A stretch of DNA of 6,656 bases, taken from positions 1-6,656 of the forward strand of contig CALGGR010000319.1 in assembly GCA_937915755.1 (NCBI GenBank), in the 5' to 3' direction. This stretch comes from an uncultured Fretibacterium sp. GTDB lineage: Bacteria; Synergistota; Synergistia; Synergistales; Aminobacteriaceae. This document shows positions 1 through 6,328 of the stretch, piece after piece. The notes under the pieces are model-generated. The model saw only the letters and a list, made by a program, of their open reading frames with translations. It did no database searches and was not told the DNA's origin. Each line of letters starts with the position of its first letter. The stretch's first letter is position 1. The translations under genes were made by a program, and so were the position numbers.

Positions 1-627
1 TATGATGAAGAAGTTAAGTATGCGCCGTACTTAAAGTTTTCAAAGCAGGAAGCAATATATTATGTGAGAAAAAATTATCGTGAAATGCTCGATAAGACTG
101 ATGATGAATGCTGGAATTTTATTGCAAGCTGGTATATTGCTGATAGAAAAGGGAATTTGTATTCAACATCCAATCCCAACGCAAAATGGGATTATTGGGT
201 TATAGGAGGTAGATGGGATAAGTTATTGAAATTAAAGGACGGAGGAGTTACAAATACAGCAAGAGTAAAAGATGTGGATTTTATGCCTAATCAAGAACAC
301 TATAAAAATGCTCTTCGTTTTTGGGATATTGTTGTAGAACATAAGCCGCTCGAAGATAATGAAGAAAAGCCTTTTCTGTTATACAACGAAGATTATTATC
401 GAGCCTTTTATAAAAGTCGTGAAGGCTATGCACGCAGGCAAGCTCAATTTTCAACGTTTGCTGTTATTAGTTCTAACGGAATTTGGGAAGAAAAAGCAGA
501 GTGCGGTTGTTTTGGAATGAGTAACGAAACGCCACAAGAAGCTGAAAAATGGGAAGATAATTTCTTTGATAACTTTATTAAGGGCAATGATGATTTATTT
601 TTAACGATTGTTGATTGTCATATATAA
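1..627 (+). CDS. Conserved hypothetical protein, phage/accessory type, 5' end outside window
   Basis: The frame is open from base 1 and has 208 sense codons before the TAA at 625-627. A GTG at 64 could be taken as the start, but the 21 upstream codons are open and protein-like (ending KQEAIYYV) and no ribosome binding site precedes the GTG. The gene therefore most likely begins before the window. Visible landmarks are NPNAKWDYWVIGGRWD (visible residues 58-73), then FSTFAVISSNGIWEEK, and a C-terminus ending in IVDCHI. From memory, the combination of an NPN-K-WD-x-x-IGGRW motif and a terminal DCHI recurs in uncharacterised proteins of Firmicutes phages, plasmids and gut bacteria. No enzymatic function is assigned to it. 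There is no signal peptide or membrane segment in the visible part, so it is probably cytoplasmic. Function unknown. Confidence 0.75.
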   Translation, partial: YDEEVKYAPYLKFSKQEAIYYVRKNYREMLDKTDDECWNFIASWYIADRKGNLYSTSNPNAKWDYWVIGGRWDKLLKLKDGGVTNTARVKDVDFMPNQEHYKNALRFWDIVVEHKPLEDNEEKPFLLYNEDYYRAFYKSREGYARRQAQFSTFAVISSNGIWEEKAECGCFGMSNETPQEAEKWEDNFFDNFIKGNDDLFLTIVDCHI

Positions 628-683
628 GTATTATATGGTGTAAGGCAAGATTTTTTCAGGAATAACACGCATAAAACGGTATA

Positions 684-728
684 GGGGTCATAATCTACTT
701 GATGATATAACAAGCGGATTACGACCCC
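684..728. repeat. Imperfect inverted repeat, 18-base arms, 9-base loop
   Basis: The left arm GGGGTCATAATCTACTTG (684-701) and right arm CAAGCGGATTACGACCCC (711-728) are complementary at 15 of 18 positions around the loop ATGATATAA. Read as RNA from the minus strand, two of the three mismatches become G-U pairs; from the plus strand only one does. If it is a structured RNA, the minus strand therefore folds better. No T-run follows on either strand, so it is not a standard intrinsic terminator. It lies in a 237-base gap (628-864) that otherwise shows no gene, only a weak promoter-like pair (TTTACC at 790-795 and GATATT at 813-818, 17 bases apart) ahead of the next gene. It could be a small palindromic repeat element, an operator or an RNA hairpin. 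Confidence 0.6.
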
Positions 729-864
729 AGATTATTAATGAATTTGAGTATTATGATTTCTGAAGTATGTGCTGAGAGTTACAGGCAGTTTTACCCCACG
801 TTATTTATACAGGATATTGAATTAAAATAAAAAAATCAAATTTTCTTTTTAGGAGGTTCTGAAT

Positions 865-1173
865 ATGATAGGCGATGATTGTGATGACGTAAAAATTTTT
901 GCCATGAAGACAGCTCGAAAAGTAGCTTTGTCTTTTCTTGAACGCTATAAAAACGGCCCTTATGCTAACGAGCTTTCAACGGACGAAACAAAATTTTTCT
1001 TTTATAATAACGACTTTGAAGCAGGTTTGAATAACGAACTGTTCTGGGAGTTTAAGAGATTGAACTTATGGCAGGCAATCGAGAATGAGGATTGGGACGA
1101 AGCGGTGAAAGTAGCAATGCGAACAGCGTATGAGGCATTGAAAGCCTCTGTGAATGTTCAAGAAAGTGAATAA
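865..1173 (+). CDS. Small hypothetical protein, 102 residues
   Basis: The ATG is preceded by a perfect AGGAGG (851-856) at 8-base spacing, so translation is well supported. The product is acidic and soluble-looking, with no signal peptide or membrane segment. It is probably mostly helical, for example KTARKVALSFLERYKNG near residues 15-31 and DEAVKVAMRTAYEALKAS near 78-95. The middle is rich in aromatic residues (KFFFYNNDF, LFWEFKRLNLW). I do not recognise the family. It may have its own promoter in the preceding gap, but only weak candidate boxes are visible. It ends 21 bases before the stop of the convergent ribbon-helix-helix gene. Size and setting between a phage-type gene and a small DNA-binding protein suggest accessory DNA, but the function is unknown. 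Confidence 0.75.
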   Translation: MIGDDCDDVKIFAMKTARKVALSFLERYKNGPYANELSTDETKFFFYNNDFEAGLNNELFWEFKRLNLWQAIENEDWDEAVKVAMRTAYEALKASVNVQESE

Positions 1174-1200
1174 TCTTGAGCACTCATGTTATTCTTAATT
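1168..1200. terminator. Possible weak terminator between convergent genes
   Basis: GAATAA (1168-1173) pairs with TTATTC (1189-1194), enclosing a second short pairing TGAG/CTCA (1177-1180 and 1183-1186). A T-rich stretch (TTAATTTT) follows on the plus strand. The stem is AT-rich and interrupted, so its strength is doubtful. Its position exactly between two converging genes is the main support. Confidence 0.25.
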
Positions 1201-1422
1201 TTCGTCAGGGACAGTCGGGTTTGGCAAAGAACCGTTCTTCGACTCATAATTCTGAATCTCGTTTCTGATCGCACGCACCATAAGATGATTGAACGATTCG
1301 CCGTAGATTGCCGCAAGAATTTTCCCTTTAGCAAAAGTTTCCTCGTCTATCCGAACTTGTGTAAAGGATTGATTTGCTTTAGGGAGCGAATTTTTACGAG
1401 TTCGTCTTGATTGTTCAGGCAT
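1195..1422 (-). CDS. Ribbon-helix-helix (Arc/CopG-like) DNA-binding protein, 75 residues
   Basis: The pattern fits a ribbon-helix-helix fold: a basic N-terminus (residues 1-16), a predicted strand SFTQVRI (19-25), helix A from DEETFAKGKILAAIYG (26-41), then helix B from ESFNHLMVRAIRNEIQNYE (42-60), and a loose polar tail. Such proteins bind DNA as dimers through the strand and usually act as repressors or antitoxins. An in-frame ATG at 1431 overlaps the ribosome binding site AAAGGAG (1438-1432), leaving no spacing. The ATG at 1422 lies 9 bases downstream and is the better start. No toxin-like gene lies beside it on the same strand, so it looks like a solitary regulator. It is transcribed divergently from the 330-residue gene at 1583 and may control both itself and that gene. 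The family call is fairly secure; the target is inference. Confidence 0.8.
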   Translation of the reverse strand: MPEQSRRTRKNSLPKANQSFTQVRIDEETFAKGKILAAIYGESFNHLMVRAIRNEIQNYESKNGSLPNPTVPDEN

Positions 1423-1463
1423 ATTTTTCATCTCCTTTAATTAGTTTTTAGTTAAAATATGCC
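1418..1463 (-). promoter_or_regulatory. Candidate operator or start-site hairpin of the ribbon-helix-helix gene
   Basis: GGCATATTTT (1418-1427) and AAAATATGCC (1454-1463) form a perfect 10-base inverted repeat with a 26-base centre. The centre holds the ribosome binding site (1438-1432) and the direct repeats TTAGTT (1441-1446 and 1448-1453). The start codon (1422-1420) lies in one arm. A weak minus-strand promoter, TGGATA (1482-1477) and TATTTT (1459-1454) with a 17-base spacer, would place its -10 box in the other arm. Protein bound here, or an mRNA hairpin, could limit expression. Autoregulation is typical of this protein family, but here it is inference. Confidence 0.4.
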
Positions 1464-1494
1464 CTTACTTGATCTGTATCCAGTTATATAATTA

Positions 1495-1507
1495 TTATTA
1501 GTAATAA
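1495..1507. promoter_or_regulatory. Short palindrome upstream of the -35 box, possible operator
   Basis: TTATTA and TAATAA form a perfect 6-base inverted repeat around a single G, ending 3 bases before the TTGACT box at 1511. The position suits a regulator-binding site for the 1583 gene, but AT-rich palindromes of this size arise easily by chance. Confidence 0.2.
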
Positions 1508-1510
1508 AAT

Positions 1511-1539
1511 TTGACTTTTTTCCTATTTTGGAATATCAT
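1511..1539 (+). promoter_or_regulatory. Sigma-70-type promoter of the 330-residue gene
   Basis: TTGACT (1511-1516) and TATCAT (1534-1539) each differ from the consensus boxes at one position and are separated by the ideal 17 bases. Transcription would begin near 1546, giving a short leader that carries AGGAGG (1571-1576) ahead of the ATG at 1583. Confidence 0.7.
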
Positions 1540-1582
1540 TTTATAAACTAAATTTACTGATAATTATAATAGGAGGTCTTTT

Positions 1583-2575
1583 ATGACTCTTGATCAAGTT
1601 ATAAGCAACGTCATTTATAACAAGGACGTTCATAACTTATTGAAACGACCAGATTTGACACAACCTTACGGAGAGATAATTCAGTTTCAGATTGATGAAT
1701 GTGCTGATAATGATACTTCTATTGAGAAAGAGGGTTTTCAGATAGGCGAACCTTTCAATGGCGATCTCGAAAATGCCCCCGTACTTTTCCTAAGTTCTAA
1801 TCCAGCTTTTAATTTTGACGAAGTTTCGCCACGTTATTTCGTAGATTCAGACAAGGTGTTCAATCCTGAACATATAAGTGCAACGAAGCGAGTGAAATTT
1901 TCAGATTCAATTAGAGAATATTCGTTTGATGAGATCAGGAAAATGTTTATCGAGCCTCAGAAGGAAATGTCATTCGATGAGATAAAGACTTTCTTTAAAA
2001 CTCGTATTCAAACTTCGCCAGCTAGAAATGATAAGGATCAAACCCTGCGTATTCCCCTTAAAGATGGCGGAACAATTGGCGTACCTTACTGGACTTGCGT
2101 TAGAAATAACACAGAATTACTTTTGCCGACTCACCTGAAGAATAAGTGGACTAGCTTAAATCCAAGTCAAAGAGCCAGAGAAATTATGAAGTATGCGGTG
2201 TGTATGGAAATCGTTCCTTTCAGGTCAAACGGCGAAAAGGGAGTAGCTAATGCGAAGGCCACGTGTTGGAACGATTTTACAAGAGATTTGCTTGATTTGT
2301 CAGGAGCGTCAGTTATTGTGATTGTTGGCGATAAAGTTCTCGACAGTTTTGTAAGTAATATTGCGCCGAAAGCGATGGGAACATTAACGGCACGGCAGAT
2401 TTATCACATCAAAATCGGCAATAAAGATAGATTAATTGTTAAAATAGATTTCACGCAGGGCAAAATTAGGAGATTTAAGGAATTTTTTGACGATGGTGTA
2501 ATAGCTGAGCTTCAAAATGCTGTTGCTTCTTCTCCATTGGTACAGAAAGCGATTCAGAACCCTGTAAATAGTTAA
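1583..2575 (+). CDS. Uracil-DNA glycosylase superfamily-like protein, 330 residues
   Basis: The start is firm: AGGAGG (1571-1576) lies 6 bases before the ATG. Three segments follow the order of the uracil-DNA glycosylase superfamily. NAPVLFLSSNPAFN (residues 64-77) matches the first strand and its NP loop. YAVCMEIVPFRS (204-215) matches the mid-domain strand ending in a proline loop. AKATCWNDFTRDLLDLSGASVIVIVGDKVLDSF (224-256; key parts VIVIVGD and KVLDSF) matches the strand-glycine-helix segment. The usual late HP-S/T loop is not evident. There is an insert around residues 85-160 containing a duplicated segment, SFDEIRKMF (114-122) and SFDEIKTFF (130-138). No signal peptide is seen, so it is cytoplasmic. 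It could be a nucleic-acid repair or defence protein, or an inactive relative; activity is not shown. It is a single-gene unit with its own promoter and terminator, divergent from the ribbon-helix-helix gene. Confidence 0.6.
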   Translation: MTLDQVISNVIYNKDVHNLLKRPDLTQPYGEIIQFQIDECADNDTSIEKEGFQIGEPFNGDLENAPVLFLSSNPAFNFDEVSPRYFVDSDKVFNPEHISATKRVKFSDSIREYSFDEIRKMFIEPQKEMSFDEIKTFFKTRIQTSPARNDKDQTLRIPLKDGGTIGVPYWTCVRNNTELLLPTHLKNKWTSLNPSQRAREIMKYAVCMEIVPFRSNGEKGVANAKATCWNDFTRDLLDLSGASVIVIVGDKVLDSFVSNIAPKAMGTLTARQIYHIKIGNKDRLIVKIDFTQGKIRRFKEFFDDGVIAELQNAVASSPLVQKAIQNPVNS

Positions 2576-2607
2576 GGGTATTTCAAAACTAAGAAACTCG
2601 AGGATAG

Positions 2608-2640
2608 AAACTTCTGGCTCAAAAGTCAGGAGTTTTTTTT
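2608..2640 (+). terminator. Intrinsic terminator after the 330-residue gene
   Basis: AAACTTCTGGCT (2608-2619) pairs over 12 positions, two of them G-U, with AGTCAGGAGTTT (2624-2635) across a CAAA loop. A run of eight T residues (2633-2640) starts in the stem and continues past it. This is a textbook form and separates the accessory genes from the exported-protein cassette. Confidence 0.9.
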
Positions 2641-2657
2641 ATTTGTTCAGCTTTATT

Positions 2658-2683
2658 AATATTGTGTCAGTCCACACATTATT
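2658..2683. repeat. Inverted repeat upstream of the exported-protein cassette
   Basis: AATATTGTGT (2658-2667) and ACACATTATT (2674-2683) are complementary at 9 of 10 positions with a 6-base centre, CAGTCC. No T-run follows. It lies where the promoter region of the downstream operon should be, so an operator is possible. I could not identify a convincing promoter in this 177-base gap (2576-2752); the best -10-like sequence is TAAAAT at 2701-2706, with a poor -35. Confidence 0.4.
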
Positions 2684-2693
2684 TATTCTGTTT

Positions 2694-2712
2694 ATAGTGA
2701 TAAAATTACTAT
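2694..2712. repeat. Short inverted repeat near the cassette start
   Basis: ATAGTGAT (2694-2701) and ATTACTAT (2705-2712) match at 7 of 8 positions around AAA. It overlaps the only -10-like sequence in the gap (TAAAAT, 2701-2706). It could be a regulatory site, or a chance feature of AT-rich DNA. Confidence 0.25.
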
Positions 2713-2737
2713 CAGTGTCAAAATTTTACCTTAAATG

Positions 2738-2755
2738 AAGGGAGTTGTTTTCTTG
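2738..2755 (+). promoter_or_regulatory. Ribosome binding site that selects a TTG start
   Basis: AAGGGAG (2738-2744) lies 8 bases before the TTG at 2753. The in-frame ATG at 2735 overlaps the upstream edge of this site and has no purine-rich site before it. Starting at TTG also removes six residues ahead of the lysine and gives a standard signal peptide. Confidence 0.75.
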
Positions 2756-4933
2756 AAGACCAGTAAATTTTTTTTACCTGTGTTGATATTCTTGCTTCTA
2801 GTGAGTGTTTCAGCACAAGCCTTTGCCTCCGATGAACAATATGTTATTCTTGATGTTGAAGGCATTGGCAACAATAGGGCTTCGGCTATGGACAGCGCAT
2901 GGCTCGAAGGTATTCGTCAGGCCGCTGGGAGTTTCATTGATTCAAAAACCGAATTGAACAATGAACAAAATACCGAACGCATTATCTCGTATAGCCGTGG
3001 ACTCGTCGAAAAGTATGAAATTCTTTCCGTTGACGACAGCCGGGCAAACGAGGGACTTTACAAGATGAAACTTCGTATGTGGATAGTTCGGGATATTTTG
3101 AAAGACGGTGCTAAACATGCCACCGCTAATACTGATGAAGTTTCGTTCTCCGCAAGCGATCTCAAGAAGCCTCAAAAAGACGATCTTGATGCAAATGCCC
3201 TCGAAACTCGAAACGCCGCCGCTGAAACCGCTCAACGAAAAGCGCAGACTGCTCCGGAACTTTTAGAGGCAATGCTCGGACGTTATAAGCCTGAAGATTT
3301 TCTTTCCTTTTATATTTCGGGCAAACCAGAAGCCGTTAAGGACAAGCAAGACACTTTCGGAATAAACGTTGAGATAAGTTTCAACGAGAAACTTTATTAC
3401 GAGGCTTTTGTCCCGGACTTAAAGCAGGTTCTTGATCAAATCGCTAAGAGCAAAAAAGACGTTACCCTAACGAAGCAACGTGAACAGCTCAGAAATCTCA
3501 AGAACAAGCAAAAGCTTCCTCTTGCTGATACTTCCGTTATTTGTCGTGAAGCTGGTTTAGACAACGAATATAAACTTGCTATATATGACCGTCCGAATCG
3601 TTTTGGCTGTCGGCTTTACAGTTTTTCAGAAGAAGACGAGGAAAAAATTTTAGGGTCACACGGAATTTTTGATCAGTTTTGCGGACGTACTAACCGTATC
3701 AGAGGAATAATTCTCGAACTTCTTGACGAGAACAAAGAAACCGTTGACACTGTGGAAGTCGATATTATTCTTCCGTTTCTCGTTTCAAATAATCTTCTTC
3801 AATACAGGCATTGGGCAATTCACCCGAGTATTCTTAAATATGAAGCAATGTTCGGTTACTTACCGCTCTATACGGAAAGTTTAACTGTCAATGTTCCGCT
3901 GACTTTTGAAATGCCTGAAGAGTTTTTGGAAGATGTTAAATCAGTCAAAGCCTCTCTTAGAATTGATGACGATTTCGTTAAGGCCGGAGTTGAAACACGA
4001 GTTGCGCTTAATAACATCACATACGGATACTTCAAGTATGAAGGCTCGATCGAAGATCTTGATAAACGCTTTCAGGATCAGGCCGACAAGGGTTATCCAC
4101 TCGCAAAAATAGCGGTTGAAACTCGAAACGCCTATAAAACTTTAGGCACTCCGAACTTGTTGCTTGATGAAATTATCGACAGACTTACTCCTGCGATCAA
4201 CAATGGAAATATTGATGCTTCTTATCGACTTGCAATAATGCTCAAAGGAAATCACAACTACGAAATTCAAAAGCGTTGTGTTGAGTATTACACGAAGTCA
4301 GCAGAATATAATCCAGCGGCAATGATAAGGCTTGGAGAAATTTACGAACAGGGATTTTATGACGTTCAACCCGACACTGAAAAAGCCAATGCGTATTACT
4401 CTGAAGGATTGCGTTTGCTTTTCATGCTCTCGAATCACGGGCATCCGTTGTCTGTTGTGGCATTAGGGCGTGCTTCTCTTGAAGGTCTTGGAATGAAACA
4501 AGATATTCTGCTTGCTGAACAGTGTATCAAAATTTCGAAGAACAACGGATATGACAACCCTGAATTTTGGTTTTGGGAAAATTACGGCGTTGCTTTACGA
4601 ATGGTGAGAATGCCTGAAAAAATTATAACACCTTTAAAAGAAGCTGCTAGACAGGGGCGTTTTGTAAATGAAAGTATTTCGAGAAGTGTTCATATTGAGG
4701 GTGCACGAACATGCTTATATCTTGTAAGAGAAAGACTCTATGCTGTTTACTTTAATGCTTGTTTAGGGATATATATTATCAACAGGACAACAGATGGTAC
4801 TTTTGAACAGGCTTACTCTGATAAACGATGGATAGAAGGGAAATATGGCGTAGGTTTTCTTACCGTTGATGAAAAGAATCAAGTAGTGAGTTATAAAGAA
4901 TTTCCTTTCATCGAAAAAAATTCACAAAAATAA
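2753..4933 (+). CDS. Exported protein with FlgT-N/LPP20-like domain and Sel1-like repeats, 726 residues
   Basis: Starting at TTG 2753, the protein opens with a signal peptide (residues 1 to about 26; LPVLIFLLLVSVSAQAFA core, likely cut after AFA). There is no lipobox cysteine. Residues about 29-113 read like the FlgT N-terminal/LPP20 type: a strand (YVILDVEGIG), a helix with alternating small residues (SAMDSAWLEGIRQAAGSF), then YSRGLVEKYEIL and a closing strand (LYKMKLRMWIV). A polar linker (about 114-170) leads to a middle domain with NVEISFNEKLYYEAFVP (205-221). Residues about 435-600 carry helical pairs of Sel1/TPR type, for example AAMIRLGEIYEQGFYD (522-537) and LSVVALGRASLEGLG (566-580). 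The C-terminus (650-726) resembles nothing I know. It is likely periplasmic or surface-located and may scaffold protein contacts. It follows a terminator and precedes a related exported gene by 24 bases, suggesting co-transcription. Exact role unknown. Confidence 0.75.
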   Translation: MKTSKFFLPVLIFLLLVSVSAQAFASDEQYVILDVEGIGNNRASAMDSAWLEGIRQAAGSFIDSKTELNNEQNTERIISYSRGLVEKYEILSVDDSRANEGLYKMKLRMWIVRDILKDGAKHATANTDEVSFSASDLKKPQKDDLDANALETRNAAAETAQRKAQTAPELLEAMLGRYKPEDFLSFYISGKPEAVKDKQDTFGINVEISFNEKLYYEAFVPDLKQVLDQIAKSKKDVTLTKQREQLRNLKNKQKLPLADTSVICREAGLDNEYKLAIYDRPNRFGCRLYSFSEEDEEKILGSHGIFDQFCGRTNRIRGIILELLDENKETVDTVEVDIILPFLVSNNLLQYRHWAIHPSILKYEAMFGYLPLYTESLTVNVPLTFEMPEEFLEDVKSVKASLRIDDDFVKAGVETRVALNNITYGYFKYEGSIEDLDKRFQDQADKGYPLAKIAVETRNAYKTLGTPNLLLDEIIDRLTPAINNGNIDASYRLAIMLKGNHNYEIQKRCVEYYTKSAEYNPAAMIRLGEIYEQGFYDVQPDTEKANAYYSEGLRLLFMLSNHGHPLSVVALGRASLEGLGMKQDILLAEQCIKISKNNGYDNPEFWFWENYGVALRMVRMPEKIITPLKEAARQGRFVNESISRSVHIEGARTCLYLVRERLYAVYFNACLGIYIINRTTDGTFEQAYSDKRWIEGKYGVGFLTVDEKNQVVSYKEFPFIEKNSQK

Positions 4934-4957
4934 AAATTCAAAGGAGAGTGTTATACA

Positions 4958-6325
4958 ATGCGTAAAATTTTGTTATGCGTTCTCGTTCTAAGCCTCATTG
5001 CTGGGGCTTCCGTAACTTCAGCCGCTGATTTAACGTTTGATGACTTCATGCCAATCGTTCAGGCTCCGTCTGATAAGCGTGATGAACTACGTAATGTCAA
5101 AGATCCAGACGCAGTGAGTGTCTTGTCAAATTCAGAAATTCCGACCATAAAAGCGAAAACTCTTCAGGACGGTTTCAACGCCTTTACGAAAAGGCACGAA
5201 ATGGGAGCAGTAATGATTGAAGCCTCCAACGGTGAAATCGGTTTTATAGCGACCGGTTCAGGAACTTATGATATGGAGATGAGCAACATAACCGCCGTAA
5301 GAATTTCTCAGAGGCTCGCTTACTTGCAGGGACTTATGGACGCTAAAGTTCAACTCAGCAAGCTTGTAAAGAGTGCCGATATTGCGGGTTATGACATTTA
5401 TGGCCATAGTTCAGCAAATGAAAACACTGATGACACTTCAAGCACAGCCCACACTATAGCTTTTGATTCGATTGGAAGTTCTCATGTAGCCAATGTCCTC
5501 AAAGGTTACGTTACTTATGACGTTTTCGACGGCTTCAATGGCCCCAAATATGAAAGTACGGTTTTCATTACAATAGCGGTTACCCCGAAAACTATGGGAA
5601 TGTATAGCCGACCAGTTAATGATACGATAATGGCTCAAAATCTTTCGGACGGAATGAACGCTGTACTAGCTGAAATTCAAACTGGCGTAGTTCCTCCTGT
5701 TGGCGGACGAATTGTTGACGTTCCAACAACGGGCGAAATTGCTTTTGTAGGCTTCGGAAGCTGTGTAGTTCAAGACGCAGATAAAGCCGCAGTCAGAGCT
5801 ATTAACCGCAGGGACGCACAGAAAATTGCGACGTTGAGGGCAGAAAGTGAACTTTGTGGTATTCTTACAGGCGACAATGTTGACGGTCAAGCCAATTACA
5901 GAGAATCAATCAGACAGGCTTTCGGAAATTTTCAGGCGATTGAAGACAAAGACCCCTTGAAAGAGTTTGTGAGTTCCGAAGATATTGCACAAGTCGAAGC
6001 AATAAAAGAAGGCTTTAGACAGAATCAGGAATTTAACGAAGCAATTTCAACCGCAAGAAAAGGGCTTTTGCCTCCGGGAGTTACGAGACGTACATGGCTT
6101 GATGACGAAGGAATTTTTGCGTATTCCGTTGCTGTCTATGTTCCTTCAGCTACGAATAAAGCTGCCGCCGCTGGAAAAGCAATGGACGAAGCGAATTTAA
6201 TTCAGAAAATTGAACCAGACAAAGCGACAATTACGCCTCAAACAAAAACTGAAACTCCCGAACCACAAAAAGCTCCAGCCCAAATTAAGAGGGGCGTTAC
6301 AGGGACAATTCAGCAAAATTTATAA
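4958..6325 (+). CDS. Exported protein with two FlgT-N/LPP20-like domains, 455 residues
   Basis: AAGGAGAG (4941-4948) precedes the ATG at 9 bases. A signal peptide covers residues 1 to about 23 (ILLCVLVLSLIAGASVTSAA), cut before DLTFDD. Two segments share a plan. Residues about 93-210 begin GEIGFIATGSGTY, continue with the helix RISQRLAYLQGLMDAK and end in the strand STVFITIAVTP. Residues about 259-397 begin GEIAFVGFGSCVV, continue with the helix AVRAINRRDAQKIATLRAE and end in AYSVAVYVP. The GEI-F-x-G-G opening followed by an Ala/Arg-rich helix fits the LPP20/FlgT-N type of envelope domain. The tail (about 415-455) is a flexible Pro/Lys/Thr stretch ending RGVTGTIQQNL. With the upstream gene it probably forms a secreted or periplasmic pair. 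The fold assignment is by eye and the function is not known. Confidence 0.75.
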   Translation: MRKILLCVLVLSLIAGASVTSAADLTFDDFMPIVQAPSDKRDELRNVKDPDAVSVLSNSEIPTIKAKTLQDGFNAFTKRHEMGAVMIEASNGEIGFIATGSGTYDMEMSNITAVRISQRLAYLQGLMDAKVQLSKLVKSADIAGYDIYGHSSANENTDDTSSTAHTIAFDSIGSSHVANVLKGYVTYDVFDGFNGPKYESTVFITIAVTPKTMGMYSRPVNDTIMAQNLSDGMNAVLAEIQTGVVPPVGGRIVDVPTTGEIAFVGFGSCVVQDADKAAVRAINRRDAQKIATLRAESELCGILTGDNVDGQANYRESIRQAFGNFQAIEDKDPLKEFVSSEDIAQVEAIKEGFRQNQEFNEAISTARKGLLPPGVTRRTWLDDEGIFAYSVAVYVPSATNKAAAAGKAMDEANLIQKIEPDKATITPQTKTETPEPQKAPAQIKRGVTGTIQQNL

Positions 6326-6328
6326 GTC

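Noticed and set aside
64..66. GTG as the start of the first gene
   Set aside because: The frame is open and protein-like back to base 1 and there is no ribosome binding site before this GTG, so the gene very likely begins outside the window.
684..728. tRNA or integron attC reading of the hairpin
   Set aside because: There is no cloverleaf, no CCA end, and no R'/R'' core sites of the attC kind.
1186..1410. Plus-strand frame of 74 codons
   Set aside because: It lies antisense over the ribbon-helix-helix gene, has no ribosome binding site, and its product shows no family features.
1195..1422. Antitoxin of a toxin-antitoxin pair
   Set aside because: No toxin-like gene lies next to it on the same strand; the neighbours on both sides are on the opposite strand and do not resemble known toxins.
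2942..3235. Minus-strand frame of 97 codons
   Set aside because: It is an opposite-strand shadow of the 726-residue gene, whose protein features run continuously through it.
3906..4112. Plus-strand frame of 68 codons in another phase
   Set aside because: It lies wholly inside the 726-residue gene, has no ribosome binding site and gives an unconvincing composition.
3203..4132. Exact 15-base repeat GAAACTCGAAACGCC at 3203-3217 and 4118-4132
   Set aside because: Both copies encode ETRNA in frame, but in different domains with no extended similarity around them, so chance or codon bias is the simplest explanation.
5438..5890. Two minus-strand frames (5438-5638 and 5666-5890)
   Set aside because: Both are antisense to the 455-residue exported protein and lack starts with ribosome binding sites.
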